A stretch of DNA of 64,000 nt from Sarcocystis neurona. Lineage: Eukaryota; Apicomplexa; Conoidasida; Eucoccidiorida; Sarcocystidae. Positions 51,501-60,417 of this stretch are shown here, one piece after another; the stretch's first letter is position 1; the number at the start of each line of letters is the position of its first letter. The notes beneath the pieces were generated by a model, which was given only the letters and a program-made list of their open reading frames with translations, was not told where the DNA came from and made no database searches. The stretch spans positions 621,623 to 685,622 of the forward strand of contig KL647316.1 in NCBI GenBank assembly GCA_000727475.1. The letters run 5' to 3'. The translations under genes and the position numbers were made by a program.

Positions 51501-54500
51501 GTAGCCGGCTGTGAGGCTCTGCATGCTCACAAAATAGGACGCTGTCCTTCTCACGCGCGAACACACGCCAACAAAAGATGTTTCTTCCTCTACAGCTGTC
51601 TTCGAAGACTGCGGCAGCACGGCAACTCGTCTCTGCCGCACGCACACGCGCGTCCGAGTCAGACCGCGGCTGCTCCACGGCCTGTCGCCGGCTGCTTTGC
51701 TGCTCTGCTGCTCCTCCGCTCTCCTGCCGCTGCTGCTCTGCTGTGCTGCTGCTGCTCTGCCGTGCTGCCGCTGCTCTGCTCGGCTGTGCTGCTGCTGCTC
51801 ACCTCTGCAGCTCTGCTGCTAACGCTGCATGTGTGAAGGGCAGAAGAAAGCGGTCGTGTGTCTTGGCGTCTGTGCGTGCCACCCGCGAGAAGTTGCCAAT
51901 ACCTGCTGTTATTACATACACCGAAGCAAAACCACCTTGCTGCCGCTGCTGCTGGACACGCCGAAGAAACCGCAGCGTACACTTTGGGGGAAAAGGGACG
52001 GAAGAGATTCCCGTGCTGCTGCGGCCCGAAGGAAGCAAAGCGACAGAGAGCTGCTGAGGCGTTCTGCTGCCCACGTCACACACAAAACAACTTTTTCGTT
52101 ACTTTCGACTTGGTGTGCACATGCCCACAACTCTCCCCGGGAGACTACGTTGTCAACAGAGCAAACGTCACTTGAAAACAAATACTGCAGGAATTCTACT
52201 ATCTGCAGCTCGAGGAAACCCACGCACATGTCACTGCTGTCGATCGCACACACGTTTACACCCTCCTACATGGCAGCTGTTGAACGTCTGCTGCGCGACG
52301 AGGCGTTCACGCGAGCCGCTCCTGCTGCTGCGCCTCTGCAGGGCACCCTGCACGCCCGCATAGCTACCCACACACGAATAGCGCCGCCTTCCTGCTGCGC
52401 ATCGGCACATGCCGCACGCAGAGGAATTCGTCTTTCTTTGAGTATTGAACATGCCACAAACACCAAGAAACACATATATCTATATCGCGTACAGCGTATA
52501 TATATATATGTTTATACACGCTGCTCGTGTGTATATATGTACCTTTCTAGCGGGGGCATACATATATAGGATAGAAACCTGTATAGCGTGTACGTGCATA
52601 TATATATATATATGTATACACTGCTTGTATACATACCTGTATAGCGTGTACATACATATACATATATATATATACATAAATACATACACAGATATATATA
52701 TATATGTGTATACATACTGCTTGTACATAAACGTGTATAACGTGTATATATATCTGTATATATATGGTTGCTGCTGGTGCTGTGATTGCTGCTGGTGCTG
52801 TGATTGCTACTGGTGCTGTGATTGCTACTGATGCTGTGGTTGCTGGTGATGCTGTGGTTACTGCTGGTTCTGTGGTTCCTGCTGGTGTAGTGCTTACTGC
52901 TGCACGTTCCGCCTTCTGCAGAAGAGCCTGCTGCACCCGGTCCAGCTGCTCCTCGGTCTCCCTGCGTTTGTTTCTCTCCTCCTGCAATTCCTGCTGCAGC
53001 GCGTCACGCTGCGCACATCGCGCTGCCAATTCCTCTTCCCTTTCCCGCAGTTGCTGTTGCTGTTGCTGCATCTGCTGGTGTTGCTGCTGCAGCTGTTGGT
53101 GCTGCTGCTGGAGCAGTAGCTGCTGTTGCTGCGCTCGCTGACGCACCTGTTGCGCCTGCGCGAGTTGCTGCTGCTGGTGCAGCAGCTGCTGCTGCTGCTG
53201 CTCCACCTGCTCCTGCAGCAGCAACAGGTGGTGCTCCTTGCGCTGCAGTTCTCTGCGTAATCGTCCCCCGGGCGTATCCTGCGGCTTCTCCTTCCCCTCC
53301 TCCCCTTGCTTCTTCTGTTCCTCAGCTTCATCATCACCAGCAGCAGCAGCAACTGCTGCAGCACCAGCAGCAACTTGCGTCACCGTCCCCTGCCGCTGTA
53401 CTCCCTCCGTGCCAAGACTTCTCCATTCACTCCCCCACGTGTTTTCAGTCCGCCTCGACTTTTCCTTTTCCCCCTGCTGCTCCTGTTGCTGCTTGTTCTG
53501 CTGCATGTCCTGCCCGTTTTGGTGCTGCTGCTGCTTGTCTTCGTGCTGCGTCTGTCGTCGCTGGTTTTGCTGTGAGTGTTCTCGCTGCTCCTCCTCCTCC
53601 CCGTGCTCCTGCTGCTGCTGTTGACTTTGCTGCTGTTGCTGCTGCTCCTCCTGCTGCTGCTGCTGGTTGCGTTGTTCCTGCGTCGTGCTCTTCTGCTGCT
53701 GCAAGTGCACGACACCTTCCTCATACACAGTCAAAGGAAACCGTCTGCTGCTGCTGCTGCTGACAGGCAGCAAAGACGCACGCAGCTCTTCTCTTTTGTT
53801 CAGACGCATTTCTTCTACTCTTGCTTCCTTTCTCTCGGTAGCACGCGCTTCTAGCAGAGCTGCTGCAGTCGGCCTCCGCTCTTCCAAGCCGTCACACCGC
53901 ACTGCTGCTGCTGCAGCGTCCCTCTGTCGCTCCGAATGACGAGATGCTTCTCCGCCTGCTGTTGCTGCTTCTTCTTCTTTGCCGCTTACTCTCCTTCCTC
54001 CTACCGCCAACCCGTCGACAGTTCCTTGTCGGATCTGTCCTCCTGCTGCTGCTGCCTTCGCTGCCTGTGCTGTTGTCCCCGTTCCTTCTCCTGGCCCTGC
54101 TGCTGTCGCTCCCTGTGCCCCCCCTGCAGCTGCATTTAGGCCAACAAAGTCTTCTCCCCATACTCCGCTCCCTGCTGTAGCTTCGTTCAAAATATCGTCG
54201 TCCTCTGCCTTCTCCGACATACGTCTTAGCGCCGCTGCTGCAACCTCCACTCCGCCGCCCCATGTAGCTGCTGCTGGTCGCCCTGTCGTTAGTGCTGGTG
54301 CTGCTGCTGCTGCTGTTGCAGCAAAGCCTGGTTCTCCTGCCGCTGCTGAACAGCTCGACGCTGCGGCGTAATCGGCTGGAGCCGCGGTTGTTCCTGTACT
54401 GTATACTTCCGCTGCTGCTGCAGTTGCTCCGGCTGCTACCGGCCGTGCAAGCGTTTCTGCAGCTAACGAGACAGACGACGTTGCCACCGCTGGTGCCGCC

Positions 54501-57500
54501 GCTTGGGCTGCTGCTGCAGCTGGCCATTCTGCTGTTGGTGCTGCTTCCGTCGCTGCCGCTGCGGCTGCCCATTCTGCTGCAGCTGCTACTGCTGTTGTTG
54601 CTGCTTTCCTTGCTGCTTTCGTTGCTGCTGTGGGGTAGGCATCGTCGTTGCTCTCAGCCACTGTCTCCCTCGCGGCAAATGCGCTGCTGCTGTTCCTGCA
54701 CTGCGGCGGCGGGGCTGCAGCAAAACAAAGCAGCGCAGACAGTTCCCGACCGGTCGGCGAACAGCAGGGGCAGAAGGAAGTCCACACCGAGCCACAACAG
54801 CAGCAACAACAGGCTAATGTAGACACAGCAGCAGCACCAGGTTGATGTACAGACACAGCAGCAGCAGCAGCATTCCTCAACAGAAGAGCAGCAGCCGCCT
54901 GCGTACACACCAGCACCTCCTCCGGCAACAGCAGCAGTAGGCCCGCACTGCAGCAGCGGCCGCACGTTATCTACGGTTTGCCCTCACCAAGCAACAGGAA
55001 ATTCACAAACTGCGAAACCCACACATGAAAAGGTGCCATACACATATATATATATATATATATATGTAAATGCATGTGGTTGTACATACGTAGAGGGATA
55101 TATGTATATATACATAAGACGTACGCATACAAGTTATATATGTACACATAGATATATATATATGTATGTATACATACGCTTGTGTACCCCTTCTTAACTA
55201 TTCAGAAACAGAGCGCCATTTCCCTTGACACTGCCGAGCAGAAGCAGCAGGAGCAGCAGCAGCTCACGAGAAGCCGAGCAGAGCGGCAGCAGCATCCCGG
55301 TGAGAGACAAAGAGCAGCAGGGCAGCAGCCAGACACGCGCAAGAGCGGCAGCAGGTGGGTGGCAGCAACACGAGAGCCGCTGAAGCAGCGATGCGCGTGT
55401 TAGTCCGACACCCCCTGCTGTCACCGTCACATAATCGACTTCCACTATCCTTTCTCTACCGCGGCGCACCAGCGCTGTAATGCCAGTGCCAGTCTGCTCC
55501 TCATCTCTTGTCGCTGCAGCTGTCGTGGCAGCCACACCACCTGCGGACGCCGCTGCTGCATCCCCGTGCTGCTGCTCCATCCCCCTGCTGCTGCTGCTGC
55601 TACTTTTGCGCTGCGGCTACTGCGTGTGCCGCTGCTGCCGTCCGCGTGCCTCGACGACAGCAGGCCTTGCTGCAGTGTGTCGGTGTGCCGTCCTCACACG
55701 CCGCCCCACACCAGCGACGCTCTTGCTGCAGCACCTGCACGCCCCACCCATCCCCAGCAGCCTACTTTCCCTATACGCGGCACCTTCAGCAGCAGCAGCA
55801 GCTCTAGCAGCAGGAGGCGCTTCAGCAGCCGTTGCTGGAGCTACAGCAGCAGTTGCTGCAGCGCGACAGTAGGTCGACGTCTGTATGACGTGCAGCATCT
55901 GCGTGAGGGTCTTCTCTCCGTTGCGCTGGGGGAGCAGCAACCCTGTGCTTCACCTACCCTCACTATTTCCGAATTTCCCTACGTCTTGCTGCTTCCCCTG
56001 CTGCGGCTGCCCCGCCGGCTCTGCGTGGCTGCTGGCCCTCGCTGCAGCAGCGTCTGTTTCCTCTCCCAGCGTCGCATCCTCCTTCGGAACATCTGCGGCA
56101 GCGGCAGCCCCTGCGGGAGTCGCGGAAGTGGCAGCAGCAGGAGGACCGCCAGCAGCCGCAGCAGCAGGAAAACCCCCCGCAGAAGCAGCAGCAGTAGAAA
56201 TGTCACCAGCAACAACAGGAGGACGCGACGCATCACCGTCAGCATCAGGATGAGATGCGCCACACGTCCCACTACGAGCGAGCTGCTGTTCACAAGCTCC
56301 TGCTTCTGCAACGTGAGCTGCAGACGCATCTGACTGCCTGCTGTCGAGCGCAGAAGGGGCTGGACGAGAAGCAGCAACAGTTGGGCGCTGTTCTTGCGCC
56401 GGTATCCCTTCAACAGCAGCAGCAGAAGGCGCAGCATACTCTGCACCTGCAACACAGGCAGCGAGTGCCACATGTCCACCGCAAGCAGCAGCAGCGCCGG
56501 CCGCACCGTCCACTGCAGCAGCACGTGTCTTCTCCGGCGCTACAGCAACAGAGGCAGACGTCGCGTCAGCAGCGGAAGAATCCCGTAGCAGTGATACAGC
56601 CGCGTCAGAAGAATCAGCAGGAGGTAGAGAAATATCACGCAGAAGACTAGCATCGCCTATAACTGGAGCTGCTGCTTCTGCGCCTGCTTCTCTGTCATCA
56701 AAAACACTATCTCTTGCTGCAAACGAATCGAGAGCATGCTGTTGCTGGTGCGTAAAGTGCTGCTGCTGCTGCTTGATGTGCTGCTGGTGCTGCTGCTCTA
56801 CGAACGACGTGGGCTGCTTGGTGCGGCTTTGCTTCTCGACTCCCTGGCACGGCTCTTGGACGTCTGTCTGCGTCACATCCTCGTGCTGCTGGAGCTTCCA
56901 CCCCCCCTGTTGCTGCACGTGCGTCTGCTGGTGCGGGTCTGTTGTTCCGGCCTGCAAGTTCAGCTGCTGCTGCTGCTCTGCTGCGGCTGCTGCTTCTTCT
57001 GTTGCCGTGGTAACCTCGTCCGCTGCAAAAAAGGCGCCTGCAGCAAAGTGCGAAGAAAGAGCGGCAGCAGCACGCGCCGCTGCAGCAGCAGCTGCTTGAA
57101 CAGCAGACTGCGGAGAGGGCGGTACAGGCAGCTGCTGCTGGCTCGCCTGCTCCGTCAGGGACTTCTCCTCCCCCTCCCCGCCGTTCTCTTCTCCTCTCTG
57201 ATGCTTTTGCTGTTGCTCTTCTTCAAGCTGCTGCTCTTCGTTCTCCCGCTGCCGCTGCATGCCCAGCGCCCGACCAAGCTGCTGCAGGTCTTCTTCACGT
57301 TGCAGCGGCAGCTGCTGCTGTCGCCTCGCCGAGACTCCTTCCTCCTTCTGAAGTACGCTGCCGCTGCTTCTGCTGTCCGGGAAGCGGGAGAGCGAACTGC
57401 TGCTGCCGCCGCTCGCCTCTACGCTCCCGCTGCAGCCCCCTATGCTCCTTCTGCTGACGCTGCTGACAGTCGCCTGGCTCGTGCTAGCGCCAGGGCTGCT

Positions 57501-60417
57501 GCTGTTGCTGCTGTTCACCGCCCCGGTGCTCCTGCTGCTGCTGCCGACTGCCTCACTGCTGCTGCTGCTGCTCCCGCCTGACAGGCCGCTGGCGCTGTTG
57601 CTCCTTCTTCTCGGTGAAAGGCCACCGCGCTGCTGGTGCTTCAGCAAGTCAGCTGGGGACGATTTATCTCCCTCTTCCTCTTCTTCTTCTTCGAAGAGCT
57701 CGCGTTGTAAGGATGTGAGAGTGTCCTTCAGCACCCCTACGCTCCACTTCACTTCTGCAAACATGCACAGGCCCACCAACGCAGCCAGTGTCTACATATG
57801 TCCACAGCTTTATATATATACATCTACATACATTTATATAGACTTACTAATACTAACACACGTGTACATTAATATATATATACATGTATATATATGTATA
57901 TATACGTACTAATACTGATACATATAGACTTACTAATACTAACACACGTGTACATTAATATATATATACATGTATATATATGTATATATACGTACTAATA
58001 CTGATACATCTGTACATCAATATATATATGTATACATAGACGTAGTAATAGTAGCTCATGGGTACATCAATATATATATATATATACATGCACGTCGCAA
58101 TACTAAGAGATGTGTACGTGTGCATAGAGAGGGGTAGACCCACGTACCAGGAAGAGGCACACGAGGAATAAATATTTGTAATAGTACAGGAAGGGCGATT
58201 GTACGAAGGTGTAGCTATACAACCCTTCTACGAGACGCTATACGTAGAGACGACTCCGGCACCTGGTCAAAGATAGAGAGAGGGGAAGAAGAGAAAGGCA
58301 GCAGCGGCGTAGAACAGCGAGCAGCCTCGTCAAGGCCGCAGTCAGGGGCGTTGCCTCGCAGCAGCAGATCCCTCGCAGCAGCACCAGGGCAGGGAAGGGA
58401 AAGGCAGGCAGCAGCCACACGTGTTTTGAAGAGCAGCGGCCGACAGACCGAAGGAAGTCAAGAAGTGACGAGAGGCTTGCAGCGTCCTTCCCCTAAAACC
58501 ACTTATGTGTCTGCTCACTTTCTGCTGCAACAGGAGCAGCGCCTGCAGCAGCTGCTGCTGCTTCCGCTGCAGGACCTGCTGCTCGACTTGCTGCTGCAGC
58601 AACCCGTTCGGCAACCGCCGCAGCGACGTCGCTGAAGCCGGTGATCATCCAGCCGCTGCTACCGCTGCTGCGCTGCTGCTGCCGCTTCTCCTCCTCCCCC
58701 TCTTCCTCCTCCTCCGTCGCAACTTGCCTGTCCTCCCTGTCAGCGCTGCTGCTGCTGCTGGGCTGCTTTCCCTGGCCCCCGTTGTCTCTGTCCTGCAGCA
58801 CCTTGTTTCCTTCAGAGCAAACACCGCCCGGTTCCGCAGCAACGCTCCCGCTGCTGCCCGTGCCAACCGATGGCAAACACTCAGCCGGAGCAGCGGGTGC
58901 CGCAGCTGTCGCAGCACCAGCCGCAGAGGGAGACGCCGAGACAACGCCCCAACAGTGGCCGGCCCGGAGTATTGCAGGAGCGATGGGCTGCAACACCTGC
59001 ATCCGCTGCCCCTCTTGCTGCTCTTGTTGCGGCACAGGGAAAGATACTGACCCAGGAAGCAGGGGAGCAGACGAGTGCTGTTGTCGCTGATGCTGCTGCT
59101 CCTGCAGCGGTCCTTCCGGGTGACTGCTGTGCGGCAGGTTCGCGTCACAAGGAGTCGGAAGTGACGCAGTTTCTGCGCTCAAGCTGCTGCTGCTGCTCAC
59201 CACTGCGAGTTCCGCAGCAGGTAGCTGCTGTTGCTGCTGCTGTGGCTGCTGCGGCTGGTCTTCGAAAAGAGGGAAATCAGTTGACCACCCAGAGCCCACC
59301 GCAGGCTCATCGAGCGTTTGCTCGTGCTGCTGCTGCTCTCCGTCCTCCCCTGCGGCCAACTGAAAAGTTTCTACTTCGCTAAATAAGTCCATTGCTGCTG
59401 CTGCTGCTTCCGCTTCTCTCAAGTCCTGCGGCTTCTCCCACGTCGTCAGCGCTCAGCATGTGCTCTTCCCGTACCTGCGTTCTCTCTCTGCTGCTGCGTC
59501 CGCTGCCGCTGCCGGTGGCCTCACACAACGTCGTCCGTCACTGCTGCTGTGCTACCTCCTCCGGCGGCAAGAAATATACTGTGGCTCTTGCTATTCCCGC
59601 TGGGGTTCTTCCTGCTGTGTCTTCCTTTTCCTGCCTGTGGGGTGCTCTTGCAGGCGACGTCAGAATCGCGCAGTGAGAGTCGCGCTCTTGCGGCGACCGT
59701 CCATTTCCTGCTGCTGCCGCTGGATAAAGAGCTGCCTGAGCTGGGCTTGTCCGCTGATGCCGTCGCCGCAGAACTTGACGCTCCACTGCAGAGCTGTCTG
59801 CTGTTCTCTCTCCTCCTATCCTTAAGACACTGATGGCTGGCTCCTGCGGCGGTGTCTGGCTCCTGGGGCAGTGGCTGCTGCTGCTGAGGTGGCTGCTGCT
59901 ATTCATGTGGCTGCTACGATGTAAGGGGTTGCTGCTACGCAGGGGCTGCTGCTACGCAGGGGGCTGCTGCTACGCAGGGGGCTGCTGCTACGCAGGGGGC
60001 TGCTGCCACGCAAGGGGCTGCCGCATTTGATGTATCTTACTGGGGCTCCTGAGGACGGTGCTGCAGGTGTAGAGTGTGCTGCTGCCTCTTGTGTTCGTAT
60101 GACGTTGGCGCTTTCTGGCACCTGTTGAACTGCCGGAGTTGCTGTGAAGAAATTTTGTGCGGCTCCTGCCGCTGTCGCTGTTTGTCCTCCCCCTTCTTCT
60201 GCTACACCTGGTGTGTTCCCCTGCGTATGTTGATGAGTTTTTTGCTGGTGCTGCTGCTTGTGCTTGGATGGAATACGCTGCCGCTCTCGCCCCCTGCAGC
60301 GTTTGCTGCTGCGCTGTCTCTGTTGCTGTTGCTGCTCTTTCTCCAGCTCCTGCTCCTCCCGGCTCTCTTCCGCGCAAATGTGGAACTGACTGTCGTCCTT
60401 GACGTGTTTCGACACCC
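33312..60417 (-). CDS. Giant Gln/Ala-rich coiled-coil protein (multi-exon, partial model)
   Basis: Minus-strand gene rebuilt from at least 17 exons whose phases agree over long runs: 60417-60041, 59815-59698, 59451-58519, 57754-55983, 55898-55698, 55616-55412, 54714-52898, 51951-51936, 51824-51803, 48079-47962, (unresolved beside the N gap), 44931-44845, 41318-about 40900, (unresolved), 38690-38517, 36999-36803, 35688-35604, 34966-34390, 33592-33312. Together they give over 2400 residues: Gln-, Ala- and Ser-rich tracts, then long heptad coiled coils and a globular C-terminus. A WW-like tail, TTWEKPQDL, lies near the N-terminal side. Such layouts occur in centrosomal and cytoskeletal proteins (for example WW plus coiled coil in Cep164), but that is only an analogy. 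The true start, probably above 60.4 kb, is not identified, and it could be more than one gene. Confidence 0.55.
34390..34966 (-). CDS. Coiled-coil gene exon with the last heptads and a Gly/Ala-rich tail
   Basis: Acceptor GTTGGGGCAG, phase 0: [14 protein letters not shown], then [58 protein letters not shown], a Gly/Ala/Glu-rich stretch and a basic end ([12 protein letters not shown]). The donor GTATGA matches the unusual donor of ISWI exon 1. If it is not used, the frame ends at TGA 34288-34286. Confidence 0.6.
35604..35688 (-). CDS. Coiled-coil gene exon ([20 protein letters not shown])
   Basis: Acceptor GAGTGCCTGCAG, donor GTACGT. First base completes Arg from the previous exon, then [28 protein letters not shown]. 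Phase 2 in, 0 out. Confidence 0.65.
36803..36999 (-). CDS. Coiled-coil gene exon ([18 protein letters not shown])
   Basis: Acceptor CTTCTTTGCAG, donor GTATCT. Reads [20 protein letters not shown] and [20 protein letters not shown], ending QKL plus AG. Phase 0 in, 2 out. Confidence 0.7.
38517..38690 (-). CDS. Coiled-coil gene exon ([20 protein letters not shown])
   Basis: Acceptor GACGCGCTGCAG, donor GTACAA; 58 codons, phase 0 both ends. Reads [58 protein letters not shown]. Strong heptads. Confidence 0.65.
39540..40440 (-). repeat. CTA/ACT trinucleotide array in an intron of the coiled-coil gene
   Basis: GTAGTAGTA on the plus strand, which is ACTACT in the sense of the minus-strand gene, the same sense orientation as the array in ISWI intron 3. 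Dense at 39640-39960 and 40270-40430. Confidence 0.8.
40900..41318 (-). CDS. Coiled-coil gene exon ([16 protein letters not shown])
   Basis: Acceptor CTGCTGGTGCAG, phase 0: [38 protein letters not shown], then Gln/His/Lys-rich sequence. The 3' end is uncertain: a GTGAGC donor near 40905 gives phase 1, while the next firm exon needs phase 0. A short extra exon ([13 protein letters not shown], about 40803-40765) may lie between. Confidence 0.5.
43990..44330. repeat. CATA/TACA microsatellite
   Basis: Runs of CATACATACATACATACATA around 44060-44105 and irregular TACATA/CATACA sequence on both sides, inside an intron of the coiled-coil gene. Similar AT-rich microsatellites lie at 42010-42600, 45220-46340, 52480-52770 and 55040-55180. 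Confidence 0.7.
44845..44931 (-). CDS. Coiled-coil gene exon ([14 protein letters not shown])
   Basis: Acceptor TTGTTCGCAG, donor GTAGGC, 29 codons in phase 0 throughout: [29 protein letters not shown]. Regular heptads. Confidence 0.6.
46570..47114 (-). other. Unresolved coding-like stretch of the coiled-coil gene
   Basis: Minus-strand CAG-rich sequence next to the assembly gap. Pieces look coding in different frames ([59 protein letters not shown]), which implies one or more introns or an assembly error. A GTGAGA donor lies near 46730. I could not choose one splice chain. Confidence 0.35.
47115..47806. other. Assembly gap (692 N) inside a CTG/CAG array
   Basis: 692 undetermined bases flanked on both sides by the same TGCTGTGCTGCTGC sequence, so the gap sits in a repeat the assembly could not cross. 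Translations spanning it are meaningless. Confidence 0.99.
47962..48079 (-). CDS. Coiled-coil gene exon ([17 protein letters not shown])
   Basis: Acceptor GCTTTTACAG and donor GTAACG. Reads [39 protein letters not shown], a clear coiled coil. Phase 2 in, 0 out. Confidence 0.65.
49385..49830. repeat. GATA-rich tetranucleotide satellite
   Basis: About 440 bases of GATAGATA with a looser higher-order pattern in which ATCGATAGGTAGAT and GACACTGATAGAT recur. It lies between exons of the coiled-coil gene, presumably in an intron. Frames through it are Tyr/Ile/Ser/Leu repeats only. Confidence 0.85.
51803..51824 (-). CDS. Predicted 22-base microexon (LAAELQ)
   Basis: Acceptor CACACATGCAG, donor GTGAGC. 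Phase 1 in, 2 out; gives A-LAAELQ-R and continues the heptad pattern into the exon at 48079. Confidence 0.35.
51936..51951 (-). CDS. Predicted 16-base microexon (QQRQQ)
   Basis: Acceptor GGCGTGTCCAG, donor GTGGTT. Reads QQRQQ plus one base, phase 0 in and 1 out, joining the large exon to the next microexon without breaking frame. Confidence 0.3.
52898..54714 (-). CDS. Coiled-coil gene large exon with long Gln-rich heptads
   Basis: Acceptor TTGTTTTGCTGCAG with a good pyrimidine tract and donor GTAAGC; 605 codons plus one completing the splice. Ala-rich first half ([14 protein letters not shown] type), then [20 protein letters not shown], charged helices and finally [40 protein letters not shown]: an unbroken coiled coil interrupted by Gln runs. 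Best supported exon of the gene. Confidence 0.7.
55412..55616 (-). CDS. Coiled-coil gene exon (MEQQHGD)
   Basis: Acceptor CGCAGTAG followed by [19 protein letters not shown], then [20 protein letters not shown] and [12 protein letters not shown]. Phase 0 in, phase 1 out, matching the next exon. The TAG just upstream is the acceptor, not a stop, in this reading. Confidence 0.4.
55698..55898 (-). CDS. Coiled-coil gene exon, Ala-rich ([11 protein letters not shown])
   Basis: Acceptor CCCTCACGCAG, phase 0, 67 codons: [20 protein letters not shown] and further Ala-rich sequence ending GVGRR before GTGAGG. The introns on either side would be only about 84 and 81 bases, much shorter than the rest. 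Confidence 0.4.
55983..57754 (-). CDS. Coiled-coil gene large exon with poly-Ser, poly-Glu and poly-Gln
   Basis: Acceptor CATGTTTGCAG. Begins [20 protein letters not shown], then a Glu run, a Ser-rich region, Gln/Glu-rich helices ([20 protein letters not shown]) and a long Ala/Pro/Asp region. About 590 codons. The end is set at GACGTAGGG (phase 0), which fits the next exon; a stronger-looking GTGAGG lies 19 bases on in phase 1. Confidence 0.6.
57837..58010. repeat. 86-base tandem duplication in an intron of the coiled-coil gene
   Basis: The segment starting GACTTACTAATACTAACACA at 57841 recurs at 57927, essentially identical over 86 bases. Two further degenerate units follow to about 58110. 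Located in the intron 58518-57755. Confidence 0.85.
58519..59451 (-). CDS. Coiled-coil gene exon: WW-like tail and low-complexity region
   Basis: Acceptor ATGCTGAG, then [40 protein letters not shown] and a long Gln/Ser/Ala/Pro-rich stretch. It ends with a Glu run, [20 protein letters not shown] and poly-Ala before a GTGAGC donor in phase 1. Inside this exon ATG 59392 could be an initiator if the upstream exons are wrong. Confidence 0.6.
59698..59815 (-). CDS. Coiled-coil gene exon: [13 protein letters not shown] segment
   Basis: After the acceptor GGATAG the phase 0 frame reads [19 protein letters not shown], then [20 protein letters not shown]. Composition is globular and the phases (0 in, 1 out) fit both neighbours. 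The donor, GTCGCC, is weak. Confidence 0.4.
59930..60030. repeat. 18-base tandem repeat, about five copies
   Basis: Consecutive units of GGCTGCTGCTACGCAGGG on the plus strand, intronic in the coiled-coil gene model (60040-59816). Confidence 0.8.
60041..60417 (-). CDS. Coiled-coil gene, earliest supported exon
   Basis: Acceptor GCGCAACAG (minus strand), frame reads [40 protein letters not shown], then a Thr/Ala/Gly-rich tail to SSGAP. Donor GTAAGA is near-perfect and ends the exon in phase 0. The frame extends further upstream through a Cys-rich stretch, so the start is less sure than the end. Confidence 0.45.
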
